Shown: positions 23,724-36,607 of the stretch, in pieces
Layout of the letters: the number at the start of each line of letters is the position of its first letter
Position numbering within the stretch: position 1 is the stretch's first letter
Source: Omphalotus guepiniiformis
Lineage: Eukaryota > Basidiomycota > Agaricomycetes > Agaricales > Omphalotaceae
Length of the DNA stretch: 64,000 nt
Assembly: GCA_028554645.1 (NCBI GenBank)
Contig: JAQOOI010000017.1
Location: forward strand, 434,001-498,000
Direction of reading: 5' to 3'
Program-made: the position numbers and the translations under genes
Notes under the pieces: model-generated
Told to the model about the DNA's origin: nothing
Databases searched by the model: none
What the model saw: the letters and a program-made list of their open reading frames with translations, nothing else

Positions 23724-26700
23724 ATGGCGACAGAATCTTCCCCTTCTTCACCTCCAAAAAATCAAGACAAGCATCCTGTTTTCCTGAAGAACGGTCAACA
23801 AGTCAGAGTAAATGGTATATTATTTATTATTCATTATTTTTGAATTTCTTTTATAACGTGTCTTACGCCCCTCATTCTTGTCCCACAGACCACGTCTACT
23901 GTTCCCCCACTTGGTCCATTCGAGACGGCACACCCTATTCTGTCGCTCGTATCATGGAATTTCTTAAACCAGAGGGTAAAACAGGAATCGAAGGCGAATC
24001 TTTCCATTTTACTCGCGTTCGACTCGCATGGTACTACCGCCCAAGCGACGTTTCTGACCGCCCAGTAGCTGACTCCCGGCTTTTACTCGCTGCGATATAC
24101 TCGGAAGTCTGCGACATTAATCAGATTCGCGCTAAATGTCACGTTGTACATCGTGACAAAATATCTGATTTATCAGGGTGGAAGAAACGCCCGGATCGGT
24201 TCTACTTCAATCGTCTCTTTGACCCGTATATCAAGAAGGAATTCGAAATCATCCAGTCTACGGATGTACGAAACAGTGAGTTTTATCTTTATCTTGGCGG
24301 TATTTGTAGTCGTGATATGAATTGCTCATTAACTCCCATCCTATTCAAATAGTACCGGAGAACGTCCGAAACACCCTCATCGAACGATACGAATACGTAG
24401 TCGCCGAGAAAGAGGTCATTCCCGATCTCACAGACACGCTGCGACTATGCAACACGTGCTCTGAATGGTGTCCCAGGCAAGTAACAAAACCGACAAAACC
24501 AGCAACTTTCAAACTAACCCAATAAGATCATTCTCAGTCCAGAGTCTGTTCAATGCGACCGATGTAAGAAATATTTCCATATGCATTGCGTCTCGCCTCC
24601 ATTATCAGCCAAACCATCACGGGGATACGGTTGGACATGCGCGCCATGTTCACGAAGACATGAAGAGGAGGTTGATAGCGGGGAAGGAATTCGTCATTCT
24701 ACACCGAACAATAACAAACCACCTAAATCCAATGCACCCGCTCCTCGTGGTCGAGGTCGACCGAGGAAAGACCGAACACAAGCAGAGAAGGAAGAGAACC
24801 TCCCCGTAAAGTATTTCAAGATGTGGCCTTTCAGATATTTCGGGTGAGGAATCAATCCAATCTATTTCCCATATCCACACAAACTCCCTTGTTGACGGAT
24901 ACATCCTCTCCGAATAGCCAATACACTGTAGCAGAAGATACATTGGGTATGTCCTCCTGATCCCGATCTCTTCTTCACATCATAATAATCCACCATTCCC
25001 TTCAATCCCATGGGGGTAATTCACCAGATCCAGAAGACCTCATTTTCCCTCGAGCAGCTACTCGTGTTGGACCAAAATATCAACCACTTTATCCAGAGAA
25101 CGGAAGCCCTCATCCTGGGCCAGGTACGATCATCAATTTCCCACAAAACATCATATCAGACCGTAATTCTGGTGCACAGATGAAGAAAGAGGCAGCGACA
25201 AGACTGTGGAGGTGTTGGGTGCTGTGAATGATTTTACGCCAGCAGAATGTGAGCCTTTTTTTGATTTGTAATTCGTTACGTGATTATTGATGCATGTTAT
25301 GTTTAATTCATTCAGTGGCAGAAAGTAAGGCGTCAAAACTCCTGTTATGTTTTGTGAAGAATCTGACTGGTATCGTTGACAGTGGAAGAATGTTTACGGA
25401 ACGTAACCAATGATGAAAAGATCATGAGTTCGGTCGACTTTCTTACCGAGGTGGTGAGGCGGTTCTCGGAGGCTACATTGAGTGGCAAATCGCTTTCTTC
25501 AGTGACAATGAAGACAATCAATGCTCCGCGTATAGAGAAGGTATGAGGGTCCCTTAAACATTATGTTCTTTGAGCTTTCTAACAGTCCTACTTACTTCAG
25601 TGGAAGGCCCATCCTACTAGACACTACACCGACAAAGAATGGTCCAAAGACGAGATTGCAGCATTCGAAGATGCCATCATGACACACGGCGCCGAACTAC
25701 GAGCCGTCCGAGAGGAAGTCGTCGTACGATCAATGCCGGAGGTCGTACGCTTCTACGGGCACTGGAAAAAGTATACATCCCTCCAATCCTATCCTACCCT
25801 CATATCTAAATCTCTCGTCACCTAGCTCCAAACTCGGCGAAGAAAACGAACGAATCCGTAAACACGGTCCAGCACCCGAACCTCCCCTTGCGCGTTATTC
25901 CTCCGTCGAACCAAGTGAAGGTCAGACAGTCGGTCTCGACGACGATGAAAGTTCCGTCATTATGCAACCTTCGAGGGCGCCTTGTTGTGGTGCATGTCGA
26001 ACTCGAGAGTCAAAGACTTGGTGGAAGGCACCGAAAGGATTGCAATCTAGTATGCTTTGTGATACTTGTGGTACGAATTGGCGGAAGTATGCGGATTTGA
26101 ATGTGAGGCCTACGAGAGAAGAGTCGATACCTTCTGTGAAGACGAAACCGACGGAGAAGAGGGAGGGTACGCCGATTAGTGGCCCTGCACCGAAGCGTGC
26201 GAAGGTGCGCTTTTTTCATCACGTCTGGATATGAACTTGGAAGTTTATAAGGTTTTTTTTATTTGCATTACAGACTTCGTCTTCAGTCCACTCAACCCCA
26301 CCTCCCCCTCAATCCAATCTCCCTCAAATCCGATGCAGTGCATGCTCAAAGAACGGACCCATAGGCAAAGTTCTCAAATGCAAGAAATGTAACTTCCAGG
26401 TCCACGCCGCTTCATGCGGTGCAATACTCAGCTCGGAGAAAGTCGAGGATTGGCGGTGTGATTTATGTGAGAATGAGGAAACGTTGGAGGCTTCTATCGT
26501 GCGTAAACTTTCAAACCCTAGTACTGGCTGTTCTAACATCTTTTTCCTCTGATCAGTATCATGATTGTCTACTTTGCCCTAAGCCTAGGGCAAGAGGGAA
26601 ACCGACTTCGGGACCTCCTCCGACTTCGTTCCTTAGAGCATGTAAAGTGACTGAAGGTCAAGGATGGGCACATATTTTATGCTCTATCTTCATACCGGAT

Positions 26701-27513
26701 GTCAACTTCACGGACACCTCTACCCTTCGAGCAGTCGAAGGAATTAGCACGTTACCTTCACGTCGGTGGTCAACGGTGGGTGGTATATGCATTACCTCAA
26801 GTTCTGCTCTCACATACGTCTCTTTAGCGGTGTCACATATGCCAAGAGAAAGGCGGGGCAGTGACAAAATGTAACGACTGTCCACGAGAATTCCATGTTT
26901 CTTGCGCTTGGAACCATGGCCATAGATTTGGATTTGAGATACAGCCTGTGAGATTCGTTGCTATCCTGCTCATTCCACTTTGCTTACAACTGTTGGTTAT
27001 ATAGGTCAAAGGCACTCGTCGTGATAACCACATCACTACAATATTCAGAGGGGAGACAGGTTGCATGAATGCTATCATCTCATGTAAAGACCACGACCAC
27101 AGTCGACGGCAGATATATGAGATCTGTGATACAGATGATGTCGGCGAGGTACGTGCCACCATACTTTCCAGACGAGTAGCATGTCGCTCAACGGTTTACA
27201 TTTCCTCTTCTAGAGTGCATTACAGGTATACTGCCGAGTATACAAGCAAGTCCAGCAGGTCGAACAAACTCACGCGCTCCTGCGCAAAGCACGAAGATTA
27301 GACCAACTAATAATCACACCACCCGAATTACCAGCACCAGATCTCACAATGGTCAACCTCGAATGTTCCCAATGCCGCACACAATTTACTCCTCGCTTCT
27401 ATGAAACACCCTCTGGTTGGTTATGTCACAGCTGCAACTTCACAGCAAATTCAATACCTCCACCACCATCAATACCACCTGACGCAGCATTATCAGAAGT
27501 TGCTGTAAATTGA
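23724..27513 (+). CDS. SNT2: Snt2-like chromatin regulator (BAH, PHD, SANT, GATA-like, PHD, extended PHD)
   Basis: Start MATESSPSSPPKNQ at 23724; the first intron joins VN to DHVYCSPTW. Domains in order: a BAH domain (residues about 30-165, FHFTRVRLAWYYRP), a PHD finger (LCNTCSEWC, CDRCKKYFHMHC, WTCAPC), a basic linker with an AT-hook-like PRGRGRPRK, and a SANT domain (TDKEWSKDEIAAFEDAIMTHG, GHWKNSKLG). Then a GATA-type zinc finger (CCGACRTRESKTWW, LCDTCGTNWRKY), a second PHD (IRCSACSKNGPIG), and an extended PHD (HDCLLCPKPRARG through CISCKDHDH-like end). A terminal CxxC pair (LECSQCRTQF, WLCHSCNF) precedes TGA at 27511. This is the Snt2 layout; in yeasts Snt2 works with the JmjC protein Ecm5/Lid2 and histone deacetylase at stress-response promoters. 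Nuclear. About ten introns. Confidence 0.9.
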
Positions 27514-27723
27514 TTATCCCAATAATCGTCAAATGGTACACAGTTTCCCGTTTTAATCCAATGTGGAGGCTTTATGCAAAAAAAACTTAGCAGTACAAAT
27601 GATAGCATACCATAGCACAAGTACGAAGGATGGAGTATTGTTGAATGAATGGGATGGTAAGGGAAGCAAAAAGAATAATAATGTTAGATAGTCATTCACT
27701 ATGTAGTTGTAGCTTTGTTGTCG

Positions 27724-30700
27724 TCATGCTTTCGTTCGCTTGTAGAATAAGACATATGCTTTTTGGCTCTGGAGAACACAGATATATGAGGAGGATGCAA
27801 GTATGGATAAGGGATATAGACTTACAACGACCTGTTTTGAATCCACTGACTTGATGGAACTATCATCACAATACAGCCAGTTATTGCGAGAAGCAACGAA
27901 AGCAGTATCTAATTCCAAGGTGAGTTAAACAAACAACGCATATGAAACCGAAACGACATATAATGACCACTGCTCAAATTTCCATAGTGATTCGTAACCC
28001 CGTATAGCTCGTACTTGTATGGAGGTAACTGCGTGCGAGGATCATCCGGAGAGAGCGGTACACCTCCATTCAACTGAGTGTGATCAGCGCCAGGTGGTAA
28101 TGGTGGAGGCATCAAATCCGTCAAGTCCAAACTCTTGAGCGGGAAATCAACGAATGTATCGATCTTGTCTGAAAATCGACCATTCGTCTCGAATCGCTTC
28201 AAATGAATGACTAGTATAGGCGGAAGACGTGCTAAAGATAATGTCTTGCTCGCACGCCTTTTTATTTTGCACCGCGGACAGTCCCTATGAAGATAGTCGC
28301 CCAATGAGAAACACTCGATTTCTTCATATCTCACGAACATACCAAGCATCGTCATTTTCCAAAATCTCCATGTTGAAGAACGCCTTTAGGCAACTCTGTA
28401 AGGGCACCTTGCCATTACGCTGGCCGCCTGATATAGGCAGCGAAAGAATCGAAAAAGCGTTGTATGTTGTCGATGTCTACAATCTATCATTCAATATCAC
28501 AGTTCAGCATTTAGATCAACAGTAGCTCACCTTCTGACACGTAAGACACTTGAGTTGACTCCTAAATTGCCCTTGGAAGTAGTCGACAATAACACTATCG
28601 TTATTCCGCTTCCACAGCTGCCATTCCTGATCACTCGCAATTTGCTGAGGCAGGCGCTCAAGCCTCTCCTCCTCCTCTGGTGTTCGATTTATTGGAATAG
28701 GGTGAATGATACGGTTAAGGTCTTCATGTATGCCATCTAAAAGGAAGCTGAGGAATTCTTGAGAGTCGTGTTGATCTGTGCCCATGTATTGCTTGTTGAG
28801 AGAGACAAGTGTTTTCTACCAGAAATGATGTAAGATAAAATATACTATGAGGTAAATGTAAATTGTACTCACCCGGAAATCTGTCGGTGTAAGGTATGGC
28901 ATATCCGCATGCCGTAAGTCATGAATAAGTCGAGCAAAACCTCTAGTTAGCTCGCCCCTCGAATTGTTCTTGTTCAAGTAGTTTACGGCCTTCTTTACGT
29001 CCACCTCTGAAGATGCGAGAAATCACGACGGTCAGCCTTTAATGACAACCAACACAAAAAAAGGAAGACAATACCAGTAAAGAACATCGCAAAGGGTGCC
29101 GTAGCGCTCAAACACTGAATTGGTGCGTTCATATAACACGTATTCCCCAAATTCTTCAGCCCCGACGTCGCAATCAAAGAATCCGACCAGTATCTCGTCG
29201 GCCATTCTCCTTCCTTGATCCTTGGCAGTGACGGCGGCTCGAGTACAGGCAAGGGCGAAGGAGCGAACGGGGTTTGCTGTGCCAGCCTTGGTCGGTTGTC
29301 ATGACGCTCTAAGGCACTAGACGCTGCTATAGGCGGCGGTCGCGGTATATGTGTCGAAGACAATTCAGGATAGTCAATTGGAGAGCGACTGCTGAGGCCA
29401 GCGCTGTTAAGACCCGATAAAGCTTCTTGCGATTGGTCAACATAGTCGCTCCGCCGACGGGATAGCGAAGGGTTGATAGATGCTTGAGGTGGAGAAGTAA
29501 TGTCAAATTGAGTGGTAGAGGTAAACGGTGAGTGAGAAGGTAGCGCTGATGTAGGTGGTCGAGAGAATGATGGGTACGTTATCGGGCTGGCTCCATTGAT
29601 CAGCGGTGGGGACATGGGTGGTACTGGTATGTTCTGCGAGAGGAAGCAGTCGAAGGATGAGCTCAAAGATCATATAAATTGCAATCAATAGTCCTTACGT
29701 TCTCTGATATGGAATGAGGCAAAGAGGCGCCACGTGAAATTGACATTGCTGGTTTACGAGCCAAGCTTGCAGGTCCTGTAGGATGAGGTACTCTACTCGA
29801 ATAGCTTGTTTCCGCTGGTGACCTTTGAATACTCATCAGAACACCAGGAGACTGGAAAACAAAAAATTCATACCGAGCGTGAAACGAGCCTTGATCTAAA
29901 GAATGATTACTTCTGTGTTCGCCCTGTCTTGCACCAGCAGATCCTGAGGGGTTGGTATCGGCTCTTGAACGTGAGCCAAGCCCAGAACTTGGTGCTGTTC
30001 CCGCTTGAGCCCACTGTTGTTGCTGTTCTAAAGGACCTGCACCCGGCGTTGATACACCCGACGAAATCAACGGTGATGCCAAGGCACCCCCGCTCGCAAA
30101 AGGATTTGCCTGGGAATGAGACAAGGAAGCTGATATGATTGGTGAAGATATGATCGGCGAGGATACTGGATTGGGTGAAGAGGAATATGATAGGCCATTG
30201 ATGCTTGAGGCGTTCAAAGTAATGCCGTTGAGTTGTACGCCATTCGCACTCGGCACAAGATCTCCAGACCCAACGACCTCTTGAGGCCCAAACTCCTTCT
30301 TCCACGCTTGCAATCCGCCAATGAGGATCATGGGCATTCTCTTCAATGGTTTCCTGAATGCTTTCTCACAAATAGCTTGAATCAAGACGTTCATGATTGA
30401 ATGCGGAGGCCCAAACGTCTCGGAACTTTCATCATAAACAACGACGAGCTCGAACTTGTGACGATTGTTGAAAGTGGAGTTCTCAGAAGAGGGTGCAATC
30501 ACCATAGCATCTTCTAGGGTGTCTGCCGTAACACTGACAGACGCATAAACATCCAATCTGCAAAGCAATTCAAGACACTTACGTTCCCCTCTTCAGCACC
30601 GTTGGCTCAATACAGACTACTGCCCCTCCAATCGCCTTTATATGCTCCCTATCAAAATCTGCTCTATCCCGTACATCCAACAACAAGACCTTATACTCCC

Positions 30701-32105
30701 GCAGATACCTCTGGAGCTCCTTTGGTGTGGCAGCGTTTTTATTGGGTATAGAAGGCTTCACAGCCGGAAGTGGAGAACTCTTTGAGGACGGTGAATGCGT
30801 GTCTCCGTTTAGGCTCACAGAGGTCGAAAGTCCGGACGGTTTAATGGGAACAGGCGCTTTTGGCCCAGAAGGTGATGTAGGTCGACTGATGAAGGCATTC
30901 GTGGTGGGTGTGAGAGGCGTGCTGGATGGCCGCTCGACAGGGACAATGAAGTTGCGTAGAGCCGCATGCGGCGTTGGTGATACCAATGGCGTATCCCCGT
31001 CTTTAGGACCAGAAGAGGCCGACTTGTTTGACCCAGTGCTGAGTCCTGTTGGTATTGAAGGCAGTGAAAAGGTAGGGTTTTCGTCCAGCTCGTCGATCGA
31101 AGGAAAATGATTGTTGAATTCAGATATGGAATAATTGGGTATAGTGGGCGAAGAGGGCGGCGATGAAGAAGGTGAAGGAGGTCCTAAACTTGAAGGAGAA
31201 ACAAAAGAATGCGGAGCAGGCAACGGTGACGACGATGAACCTGCTGCGCCGGTGGGTGCTGATAATGTTGCCAACGTAGAAAGCGCAGTTGGAGGAGTAC
31301 TCGACACAATATTCGTGGGAGGTAATCGATTGGAAGACGCCATAGGCGAGCTTGTTCCAGAAGAAGGATTTGGGCTTGGAAGATTCTGGACTTCCTTAAT
31401 GAAACGCTTAGAGGTGCTAATGGACAAGCCGCTGTCTTGCAAAGCCTTCATACGATCCGCAATAGTTCCCCCAGGTTTGATTATGGGACCGTCGGTAGAA
31501 CTAATACCATTTGTTTAGTACAGCTTCTACAGAACAGAGCAGAACGACGCACGTCGGTGAAGCCTTCTCCATAGCTTTAAGTTTCTCCTCTACTGCGTGC
31601 AGTCTGTGTGTCAGATCTGTGCTATCTCTCTTTGGCGATTTTAGTGCAAAGTTCAAATGTTAGGAAGGTGCCCACTCACTTCCAAGAAGTTGCTGAACTC
31701 TTTCTTCACGACTCCGCCCTTGGCTCCCCTTGTTTCAGCCTGGTACTCTGTCGTATCGAACACCATCTTCGCAAGACTCGCAGCCTTGGTAAAAGCACTC
31801 AAGGCACCTTTGAGGTCACCTTGTGATTCGCAAGTGCCCGCAGTCATATACTGAGTCCTGGCAGCCTTGACTAGTGCCAAAGCCGACGCCCCACGAGTCT
31901 CTCTCCGAACAGCCTCTATCGCCTTCTCTTTGATCTCCGAAATAGATATATTATCATCTTGAGGTCGAGTAAAGCTCTTTGCAGTAGCTACAGAAACAAA
32001 AAGGTATATATCGACAACTACAGCGACTTTGATTGACTTACTATGATTTGATGGTTCAAATGAGGGTACGCCTGGTGATGAGGGCAGTACTGATATGCTC
32101 GGCAT
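27724..32105 (-). CDS. DOA4: Ubiquitin carboxyl-terminal hydrolase, Doa4/USP8 type with rhodanese domain
   Basis: Start MPSISVLPSSPGVPSFEP at 32105. An N-terminal helical USP8-dimerisation/MIT-like domain (ISEIKEKAIEAVRRETRGAS, GALSAFTKAASLAKMVFD) is followed by a long Ser/Pro linker. A rhodanese-like domain follows (KVLLLDVRDRADFDREHIK; LVVVYDESSETFGPP; MILIGGLQAWKKEFG), interrupted by an intron near 30,570. A second Ser/Pro/Gly linker leads to the USP catalytic domain: the Cys box LKNLGNTCYMNAPIQCL, the QQ-like box GTDQHDSQEFLSFLLDGIHED, LKCLTCQK, and the His box YELYGVTNHYGNLSSGHYTAFV. The end is KAYVLFYKRTKA with TGA at 27724. Doa4 removes ubiquitin from membrane cargo at ESCRT sites before vacuolar sorting. 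The rhodanese plus USP order is specific to the Doa4/Ubp5/USP8 branch. Confidence 0.9.
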
Positions 32106-33302
32106 GAGATTAGAAAATAAGATAGAGAATACAGATGAGAAAGACAGAATCAAGAGCACATATGAGTTGCGAAACTCAGGGAGTCACGGTCAATTGGCTA
32201 TTGTTACGTAACGATGACTAAGCCACGGTGCTGGCATCTCCGGACCGGGCACCCGGTAAGTGCCGTTCCAAGACACTAGAGCATATTCGAACCAATGTAA
32301 GACCATAAAGTATAATCATCGCAGAATTCAGATTCGTGTGAAATACGTTCATCATGGGTCGTACAATAGATAATACATCTTGCAAGTGAACACGAATAAT
32401 CGAAAGCAATAGTGTTTGACTTGGTATTCTCCCTTTCGTCCTACCGTTGCCTCCTGATTTATCTCCACAGCCAGCTTGTGTATAGTGGTCTATACCCTCT
32501 GCGACCGTCAACCTGATTTCTGCAGTGCGAAATTGTCTCACTTGATGCTAAACTTGTAGATATGTGAACTTGAAGTACTAATACTAATTGTGTATATTGA
32601 AACCAATGAGCTCCAATGATAATTTTCCGTGCACTAATGAATCATTATGAGTCCATTTAAATGTTATATCACCGGTGTTGCATTGGTTCGAATATGCTCT
32701 ACTGCCAAGAGAAGATCTAGACACGAAAACGCAAACAAAGGCTGCCAATTTCGTACACAGAGCTGAGAGGACAAATGTGATAAAGCAACTACACAGCAAT
32801 CTCTGACATTAAAGCGAAAGGATCGCGACTATGGAACCGAGTGCCAAAGCAGAAAAAATGAGAATGAATGTGGCGCAGTAAGATTCTCCCTCAGGACTCG
32901 GAGCCGTGCCAACGGATGATATCAACCGTAACATAGATGGAGCAATGTACTTAGGTCATGGCGATCATTGGAAGGGTGGAAAACTAGGCGTCATATACTT
33001 ACAGAGGATGGATCAACGCACTGAGGGAGCCTAGCAACTCATTTTCGTGCGCATCATCAGCTACAACCCCGGGGCCCTACTTTACTCATAGTACCAGTCA
33101 TTCTTAACAATGCTGCTCCCGTGAAAGGAATATTCTTTCATTGCAGAAGAATCCGATGAATTACAAGAGAAAAGAAGTCTATATAAATGAAATGCATAAA
33201 CCCTCTGCGTCTGACCCACTACATGCGTTCTTCAGGTCTTAATCTATATACCATACATATTATGCTCATTTTTTCACCTTCACCGCAACCTCACATCAAC
33301 GT
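32106..33302. other. Intergenic region carrying a MITE, left border of the metabolite cluster
   Basis: About 1.2 kb between the Doa4-like start and the quinone-synthetase stop. The left half is filled by the inverted-repeat element listed separately. 32,800-33,200 shows no supported gene. A GC-rich palindromic patch (CCCCGGGGCCC) lies near 33,068-33,078. Confidence 0.5.
32279..32699. mobile_element. MITE-like non-autonomous DNA transposon with TA target duplication
   Basis: The two ends are inverted repeats. The left end reads GAGCATATTCGAACCAATG from 32279, and the reverse complement of the right end (32699 inward) is identical over those 19 bases. The match continues to 26 bases with two differences. 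Immediately outside lie TA (32277-32278) and TA (32700-32701), as expected for a target-site duplication of the Tc1/mariner type. The 421-base interior has no transposase frame and is AT-rich. I saw no second copy in this window. Confidence 0.7.
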
Positions 33303-36300
33303 TTACAGCCCACGAGCCTCCAAGCGCGCACGGAAGAACTTCTGGAACTGCGAGACGTGGTCGATATCCATGAGTGTATAGTGTTGTCCAGGGACATCAG
33401 TGAAGGACGGTTCGCCACGAGAGTATTCCTTCCAAGGGTGAAGTTGCTTGTTCAACCAATCCTCCTTCGACCCACGCAGAGGAATAGCGTAGAATACATC
33501 CAAAGAAGCTACACGAATTGATTATCAGAATGTTCAAGTCTTTAGATTTCGTAGAATGTGATGATACTCACAAACAGAACCAGAAGGATCATAGTCCTTT
33601 CCACACTCAATGAGAGATCTCGCGATAGCGACCCAGTGCTCCAACTTGGCCGGTGTAAGCTGAAGCTCCTCAATTCTTTCGGGAGGAGCAATCTTCCAGA
33701 CGTATTCGATCTGCTCTTTGAAGGTGAGGTGGGTGAGACGAGTCTCGAGATCAAGGGCCTCGGCTTTAGTCAAGAGCCCCAGGAAATACGAAAGGTTGAG
33801 CATGCCTCCGAGGTTGGTGATCTCGTGCATCCGGTCTTTGATATGAGGAGGAATGTTGACAAGTCCGACAAACTTCACTTCCTCACCACGGCTTTCGATG
33901 ACTTTTGCAACTTCGAAAGCGACAACACCTCCATAACTGTACCCAGCGATGGCGTAAGGACCCTTGGTCTGAGTGCTATAATTGCGGGTTGTTAGCTCTT
34001 TCATTGCAGCTTCCAAGAAAAATTGTCGACGTACCTCATCACTGCGTCAGCATATGTAGTTACCATCTCTTTCATGGTCTCGAACATAGGCTGACCCTCG
34101 TCAAATCCTCGTGCACGAATAGCATAGAAAGGCCTCTCATTCTGGAAGTACTTGGCCAAGTTGACGAAGATCAACACCTCACCGACACCAGGATGAACGA
34201 AGAAGATCGGAGTCTTGGATCCAGTAAGCTGCAGCGGGACGACAGGCTGATACTCAATTTGGCCACCCTGCACACTTGTCACAAACTTGGCCAGGTCCCG
34301 AAGAACTGGGTGACGAAGGACACTGATGATCGGTAACTCGGGAAGGCTGAACTTTTGCTCGAGCTCGCGCTTAAGTCTGATGATATCAACCCCATGATCA
34401 GGAAAATTGACAATAACGAAAATCCAGAAGCTATATAGTGCTCACCTGATGATATCAATTGAGGTACCCCCCAATTCAAAGAAGTTATCGGTAGCCGAAA
34501 TTGTTGAAGGGTCAATATCAAAGATCCCAGCAAAAGCCTTCGCGACCCCTGCCTCGACCTCGCCGTCAGGTTGAACAAAGCTAGCACTGCGAATCTTTGC
34601 CAGAAGAGCATCAGCCTGTTTCAAGAACTGCGCGAAAACGCCAGCTTGGAACTTCTTCAGCAGCTGCGCACGAGAGAGTTTACCAAGCGTCGTCTTCTCC
34701 ATCGAGGAAACCGGGATGGGAACGACGAACGCAGGAGGGAGCGTAATCATACGCGTGCAAATGTCACGCAAAGCGCGGTGCGTCTCGGAGAGCTGCTCAG
34801 CGGAATCTTCGGAGAACAAGTCAAACGTGGGCGAGTAGAATACGATGAAACTCTCCGTGTCTGATCCTGGAGCACGGTAGGGCGAGACAGCAAGGTATGA
34901 GGGAGCGACAGTAGGAACGTTCTGGAGATGGGTTTCGAGTTCAGGGATACCGTGGCTGACTCCGTGGACGATGATGGTGTCCTTGATACGCCCGCTCAGT
35001 CTGAGGGATCCGTTCTCGATTATTCCAAGATCGCCGGAGCGGTACCATCCACCTGGTAAGATGCTCGAACTTGTCGCCTCGGTGTTGTTGTAGTAACGAG
35101 TGAAGAGCATAGGGCCTCTGATCTGAAGCTCACCGCTCTGTCCTTCGCCAAGGATAACATCAGGATGCTCAGGATCAACAATCCTCATCTCCAGACCTGC
35201 GTTAGGGTATCCAAGGTCAAGGAATTCCCGCACAGGAGTGAAAGAAGACATGTCGACAGGGTTGTAGATACATCCAGCACTAATCGTAAGCCATAGAATG
35301 TCAGTAAAAGAGAGTTGAGTTGATGTAACGGAAGACTAACCATGTCTCAGTCATACCGAAACCAGGGGAGATGATGATGGAGACATCATTTGGTTGACGA
35401 CTCAGATACTTCAACACCTTCACGAACCGAATAGCAGTAGTTGCGACGACTGCCTCACCACCACTGTTGATACGTTTGAGGGAGGTGAGGTCGAATTTGC
35501 CCGCTGCAGGGGTCTTCGACTCAAAGTCCTTGATGACCTTTGCAAAGAGGAAGTTGGGGGCGAAAGTGAAGTCGATTTTCTGCGAATATCGTAAGCAGGC
35601 AACTCCATACCGAGAATGAAAGGCCGCTTACGTGGGTGTCAATCAGTGATAGCAAATGCTCTGAGCTAGACATTATGACAGATGCATGCACATGCAATTG
35701 GAACGCCCCGAAAACGAAAGGAGTGATGTGCATTTCTATTGAGCCCGCAACGTGATCAAAGCCGACCCCTTTTGAGGCAAAGTCAGTACGCGGAGGCGAT
35801 CAAGTATGAAGAGGTACGAACAATTCAAAATCCTAGTCTCGGGGGTCAGTCCATAAGCAGCTCCCTTAGCAGCGGCTGCGGCGATAAGGGTACGATGGGT
35901 GTGCACAACGACTTTCGAGAATCCAGTCGAGCCGGATGTTAAGAAAAGCATCGCATCGTCATCTGGTTTAGGACTGTGCAACGCCCAGTTAGACCGAGGA
36001 GGCAAGGTCTTAGCGTCCAATCTAAGCTGGGTCATCAAACGAATATCAACACCGTGTTTTGTCCCGATCTGCTCGATGCCAGCTTCGTTGGTCAACCAGA
36101 TAGGAGAAGAAAGGGTTCGTTGGATGTGAGCGATGTGGTCCTGCCTGTGGTCATCCTGAGAGCTGAGAGAAGGCTGGAGGCAAGGGATGAGACCACACAA
36201 AAGGCAAGCCCATACCGCGGCCATGTTATCCTCATGTTCGGTGAGGTACACGACGACCACGGATTTCTCAGGGCGGCCCCAGTCGGACATGGCCTGAGCC

Positions 36301-36527
36301 AGGCGATATGTAGAGTCGATGAAGTCGGCATACTGATACGACTTCACAGATAGATCCTGAGACTGCGATGAGATGAAAGACAGAGTCTGCTGCGAGTATT
36401 TTCTGGCCCGCTTGAGAGCGTCGATCAAGGTAGCGGGGGCCTCGTCAGTAGAGCGAAGCAAAGCTTCCTCTTTCACAGAGAGCTTGGCGTAGGTCTCTGA
36501 AGGGCTGGAGGTTGCGACAGGTGCCAT
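33303..36527 (-). CDS. Quinone synthetase, A-T-TE (atromentin-synthetase type)
   Basis: NRPS-like enzyme of roughly 930 residues without a condensation domain. Start MAPVATSSPSETYAKL at 36527. The adenylation domain shows FLTSGSTGFSKVVVHTH (ATP-binding loop), the substrate-side segment GFDHVAGSIEMHITPF, GFGMTET, WYRSGDLG, GRIKDTIIVHG, and a catalytic-Lys region TTLGKLSRAQL. The thiolation domain carries DNFFELGGTSIDIIR, with the phosphopantetheine Ser in GGTS. The thioesterase has the nucleophile motif GYSYGGVVAFE and a late Asp/His region (HYTLMDIDH); the stop is at 33303. In basidiomycetes this layout belongs to enzymes that activate aryl pyruvates (4-hydroxyphenylpyruvate in AtrA, InvA, GreA) and dimerise them to terphenylquinones such as atromentin. 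The precise substrate cannot be read here. An aminotransferase and an oxidoreductase nearby match the known locus. Confidence 0.9.
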
Positions 36528-36599
36528 TTCTATGAATGTATGAAAGTCTATGAAAGTGCAGTGAAGGAGGAGGATGAGTTCTTCGAAAATTCAACCGCG

Positions 36600-36607
36600 T
36601 ATATATA
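36600..36607 (-). promoter_or_regulatory. TATA box of the quinone synthetase
   Basis: TATATATA lies 73 bases upstream of the synthetase ATG on the minus strand, a normal distance for a fungal core promoter. Position and sequence only; the transcription start is not known. Confidence 0.45.

Noticed and set aside
30727..31518. Plus-strand open frames across the DUB linker
   Set aside because: Antisense shadows of the Ser/Pro-rich linker of the Doa4-like gene.
32218..32541. Minus-strand frame of 107 codons
   Set aside because: Lies largely inside the MITE; no similarity to transposases or other proteins and no splice context.
32681..32699. GGTTCGAAT resembling the T-loop of a tRNA
   Set aside because: No acceptor, D or anticodon arms can be drawn, the flanking T-stem does not pair, and the word is part of the MITE terminal repeat.
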